Origin: Flavobacteriaceae bacterium
GTDB taxonomy: Bacteria; Bacteroidota; Bacteroidia; Flavobacteriales; Flavobacteriaceae
Assembly (NCBI GenBank): GCA_016763715.1
Contig: JAESTG010000076.1
Coordinates: 1-8,966, forward strand
Length of the DNA: 8,966 bases
Direction: 5' to 3'
In this document: positions 6,376-8,966 of the stretch, one piece after another
How the letters are laid out: each line of letters opens with the position of its first letter
Position numbering within the stretch: the stretch's first letter is position 1
Program-made: the position numbers and the translations under genes
Notes under the pieces: model-generated
What the model was told of the DNA's origin: nothing
Databases searched by the model: none
The model's input: only the letters and a program-made list of their open reading frames with translations

Positions 6376-8292
6376 ATGAGAAACCTACTACTATTATTTG
6401 CTTTGACAGCGACTCAATTTTTAATTGCGCAGTCTCCTTGTGCTGGAGGCTCTGCTGGCCCTTTTCCTTGCGATGGTTACGACTTACAGTCAACTCTAAC
6501 TTTAAGTGAATTAAACGCAGGTGCTGGAAACGACTCTTGGGGCTGGACCGACCCATTGGACGGCAAGGAATACGCTCTTGTTGGCCTAGATAATGGAACT
6601 GCTTTTATCGATATTTCTGACCCAGTAAACCCTGTTTACCTAGGAAAACTACCTACTCATACTTCGAGTAGTTCTTGGAGAGATGTAATAACTTACAACA
6701 ACTACGCTTTTGTTGTAAGTGAAGCAGGTGGACATGGAATGCAAGTATTTGATCTTACCCGTCTAAGAAGTGTTGCTAGCCCTCCAGAGACATTTACAGA
6801 AGACGCTCATTATAATGGCTTTGGAAGTGCTCATAATCTTGTGATTAATGAAGATAGTGGTTATGCTTATGGCGTTGGGACTAGCTCCTTTAACGGGGGG
6901 CCTCATTTTGTAAATATTCAAGACCCATTAAATCCTTCAGCAGAAGGTGGATATAGCATGGATGCCTACAGTCATGATGCGCAAGTAGTTATGTATAACG
7001 GCCCTGATGGAGATTATACAGGTCGTGAGATTTTAATTGGCAGTAATGAAAATGAATTAGTTATCGTAGATATTACAGATAAAGCCAACCCACAGAGTAT
7101 TTCCACAATTAGTTACACAGACGTTGGATATACACACCAAGGTTGGTTTACTGAAGATCAAACTTATTTTATTGTAGGTGACGAGACAGACGAGCTAGGC
7201 GTAGGATTTAATACAAGAACTCTTATTTTCGACTTAACCGATTTAGACAATCCTTCACTTCACTTCACTCATTTTGGAGAAACCGCTGCCATTGACCATA
7301 ACGGATATGTAAAAGGCGACAAATATTTCTTAGCTAATTATACTGCTGGACTTCGCGTTTTTGATATCAGCAATATTGCTGGAGGTACAATTGTTGAAGA
7401 AGGATATTTTGATAGCCATGTAAATAATAATAATGCAAACTTTAATGGAGCATGGAATGTATACCCATACTTCGCTAGTGGTAATATAGTAATAAGTGAT
7501 ATCAACAGAGGTTTTATTTTAACCAAATCCTCTGCTGTAGACACAACAGATCCTGTGGCTATGTGCCAGAATTTTACGGCTGAACTAGGTCAAAACGGAG
7601 AAGTACTTGTAACTGGAAGTGATGTAGATGGTGGATCTTCAGATAACAGCGGTAACGTTGCATTAACAGTAAGGCCTAATATTTTTGATTGTTCTAATTT
7701 AGGTCCTCAAACAGTAACGCTAACAGCAACCGATCCTTCAGGAAATACAGATACTTGTACTGCAACTGTGACTGTGGTAGATAACTTAGGTCCTGATATG
7801 GATTGTCCTACAGATGAAACAGTAGCTTATGATGCTGGAGAGACTTTCTACACAGTACCAGACTATGTAGGAGATGGAGTTGTTACCGCAGACGACAACT
7901 GTACAACATCTGCAACGATAACACAAGACCCCGTAGCTGGAACTCAATTGTCTTTAGGAACTCACACCATTACTTTTGAAAGTTCTGACGATGAAGGGAA
8001 TGATTCAAACTGTTCATTCGATTTGACTGTTGCTAAAATCTTATCATTACAAGATGCCAGTTTAAGTGAAGGGCTTTCCATTTTTCCAAACCCATCTTCT
8101 GATGTGATAAATATCATTTCAGCAAACAGAAATTTAACGGATATTCGTATTGTTGATATTTCAGGAAAGTTGCTTTACAGTATAAGCAATCTAGATGCCG
8201 AAAAACAAGCGATAGATATTTCGACATTCGCACAAGGAATTTACTTTATTCAAATTAATGGAGAAGTATCCAAAAAAATTGTAAAAAAATAA
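6376..8292 (+). CDS. Secreted choice-of-anchor B protein with two HYR-like modules and T9SS sorting tail, copy 2
   Basis: A 638-aa exported paralogue of the preceding gene, 35 bp downstream with no terminator between, so probably the same transcript. The signal peptide is 1-18 (cut before Q19), followed by C22 and C32. The propeller domain covers about 40-386 with the same motifs as copy 1: NDSWGWTDP (52-60), GHGMQVFDLTRLR (119-131), FTEDAHYNGFGSAHN (140-154), YSHDAQVV (198-205), YTHQGWF (252-258) and AIDHNGY (305-311). It differs by an insert at about 388-553 of two modules: one starting TTDPVAMCQNF with SDNSGN and TLTATDPSGNTDTCTATVTV, and one starting GPDMDCP with DDNCTTSATITQDP and SLGTHTITFESSDDEGN, the second a clear HYR-type fold. 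Such modules usually serve as stalks or adhesion units. Residues 566-638, from LSIFPNPSSDVINI to KKIVKK, are a T9SS sorting tail. The strong hairpin downstream ends this unit. Confidence 0.93.
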   Translation: MRNLLLLFALTATQFLIAQSPCAGGSAGPFPCDGYDLQSTLTLSELNAGAGNDSWGWTDPLDGKEYALVGLDNGTAFIDISDPVNPVYLGKLPTHTSSSSWRDVITYNNYAFVVSEAGGHGMQVFDLTRLRSVASPPETFTEDAHYNGFGSAHNLVINEDSGYAYGVGTSSFNGGPHFVNIQDPLNPSAEGGYSMDAYSHDAQVVMYNGPDGDYTGREILIGSNENELVIVDITDKANPQSISTISYTDVGYTHQGWFTEDQTYFIVGDETDELGVGFNTRTLIFDLTDLDNPSLHFTHFGETAAIDHNGYVKGDKYFLANYTAGLRVFDISNIAGGTIVEEGYFDSHVNNNNANFNGAWNVYPYFASGNIVISDINRGFILTKSSAVDTTDPVAMCQNFTAELGQNGEVLVTGSDVDGGSSDNSGNVALTVRPNIFDCSNLGPQTVTLTATDPSGNTDTCTATVTVVDNLGPDMDCPTDETVAYDAGETFYTVPDYVGDGVVTADDNCTTSATITQDPVAGTQLSLGTHTITFESSDDEGNDSNCSFDLTVAKILSLQDASLSEGLSIFPNPSSDVINIISANRNLTDIRIVDISGKLLYSISNLDAEKQAIDISTFAQGIYFIQINGEVSKKIVKK

Positions 8293-8325
8293 ACTTTAAG
8301 CTATTTTTTTGTTAAAAATTTGATC

Positions 8326-8370
8326 TTAAAAACTAGAATATAACGATAATCGTTATATTCTAGTTTTTAA
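8326..8370. terminator. Strong, probably bidirectional, rho-independent terminator
   Basis: Two perfectly complementary 22-base arms (8326-8347 and 8349-8370) flank one central base; allowing a minimal loop, about 20-21 pairs can form around CGATAATCG. The outer stem pairs AAAAACTAG with CTAGTTTTT, giving a T-tract at the 3' end on either strand. It begins 34 bases after the copy 2 stop codon and separates copies 1-2 from copy 3. The stem is AT-rich, as is usual for terminators in this phylum. Confidence 0.8.
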
Positions 8371-8384
8371 TTGGCACTTGCCAA
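8371..8384. promoter_or_regulatory. Inverted repeat TTGGCA-CT-TGCCAA upstream of copy 3 (possible operator)
   Basis: A perfect 6-bp inverted repeat with a 2-base spacer starts immediately after the terminator hairpin and ends 33 bp before the ATG of copy 3. It contains TTG at 8379-8380 overlap and at 8371-8373, either of which could act as a -33 element, but no TAnnTTTG box follows. Position suggests a regulatory site for copy 3; the bound protein is unknown. Confidence 0.3.
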
Positions 8385-8417
8385 TAGATGACTTTACAAA
8401 TCTTAACATTAATATTC

Positions 8418-8966
8418 ATGAAAAAAATTACATTTATCATTACATTACTCACAAGTACATTCATTTTTGGGCAAGTACCCTGCGTAGGAGGAAGCTCAGC
8501 TGGGTTTCCTTGTGAAGGGTTTGACTTACAGTATGATATTTCACCTGGAGGTATGAGCGCAAGTGCCGCTAACGACTCTTGGGGCTGGACAGACCCGCAG
8601 GATGGCAAAGAATATGCAATTATAGGCGTTTCCAATGGAACTTCCTTTTTTGACATTTCCGATCCAGTAAATGTAGAATACCTTGGTAAATTACCTGCCC
8701 ATAATGGAACTTCAAGCATTTGGAGAGATGTGAAAGTCTATGAAAACCATGTGTTTGTTGTAAGTGAATCTGGAGGGCACGGGATGCAAGTATTTGATTT
8801 AACACGCCTTAGAAATGTTGCCAACCCACCTGCAACATTTACTGAAGATGCTCACTATGATGGCTTCGGAAGTGCCCACAACATTGTGATTAATGAAGAA
8901 ACTGGCTATGCATATGCCGTAGGAACTTCTACTTTTAGTGGTGGAGCACATTTTATCAATATTCAA
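8418..8966 (+). CDS. Secreted choice-of-anchor B protein, copy 3, 3' partial
   Basis: The frame starting ATG at 8418 is open to the last base, giving the first 183 residues of a third paralogue. Residues 1-18 are a signal peptide (MKKITFIITLLTSTFIFG) with probable cleavage before Q19. C22 and C32 (PCVGGSSAGFPCEGFDL) match the Cys pair of the other copies. Family motifs follow: NDSWGWTDPQDGKEYA (52-67), FFDISDPVNVEYLGKLP (77-93), WRDVKVYENHVF (102-113), GHGMQVFDLTRLRNV (120-134) and FTEDAHYDGFGSAHNIVINE (141-160). The sequence ends at AHFINIQ, about halfway through the propeller, so the C-terminal anchor is unseen. Copy 3 has its own upstream region after the terminator and may be controlled separately from copies 1-2. 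The identification is firm; total length and anchor type are unknown. Confidence 0.92.
   Translation, partial: MKKITFIITLLTSTFIFGQVPCVGGSSAGFPCEGFDLQYDISPGGMSASAANDSWGWTDPQDGKEYAIIGVSNGTSFFDISDPVNVEYLGKLPAHNGTSSIWRDVKVYENHVFVVSESGGHGMQVFDLTRLRNVANPPATFTEDAHYDGFGSAHNIVINEETGYAYAVGTSTFSGGAHFINIQ

Noticed and set aside
7427..7439. Short AAT-rich run in copy 2
   Set aside because: It encodes a few Asn residues in a propeller loop and is too short to be a meaningful microsatellite.
8360..8719. 119-residue open frame on the minus strand opposite copy 3
   Set aside because: It runs antisense through the highly conserved signal-peptide and propeller coding region and through half of the terminator; it is a shadow frame.

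Overview
The window looks like the chromosome of a low-GC marine-type member of the Flavobacteriaceae (Bacteroidota). Three things support this: C-terminal type IX secretion (T9SS) sorting tails on two secreted proteins, several exact matches to the Bacteroidota -7 promoter box TAnnTTTG, and start sites without a recognisable Shine-Dalgarno sequence. Family calls come from motifs recognised by eye; no database search was run.

Left part (1-4720) is housekeeping. The window opens inside a metal-dependent Xaa-Pro aminopeptidase (pepP-like), whose last residues are scrambled by an apparent one-base deletion. It converges on brnQ, a branched-chain amino acid transporter on the minus strand. A 117-bp divergent gap leads to an alpha/beta hydrolase on the plus strand. 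Two tiny translationally coupled proteins follow, sharing the exact pattern C-x4-H-x16-C-x2-C. Their last stop codon directly abuts the stop codon of minus-strand thiL (thiamine-monophosphate kinase).

Right part (4721-8966) is a tandem family of three large secreted proteins on the plus strand. All have a signal peptide, a conserved Cys pair and a 'choice-of-anchor B' / LVIVD-type beta-propeller domain. Copy 1 (473 aa) carries the propeller plus a T9SS tail. Copy 2 (638 aa), 35 bp downstream and probably co-transcribed, has two HYR-like modules inserted before its T9SS tail. Copy 3 begins after a 22-bp-arm terminator hairpin and runs off the right edge. The copies resemble each other unevenly: copy 1 is closer to copy 2 in the first blade and closer to copy 3 further on, which suggests recombination between them. 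Conserved His residues recur about once per blade.

The housekeeping genes show no obvious functional link to the secreted array. I saw no tRNA, rRNA, CRISPR array, transposase or attachment site.
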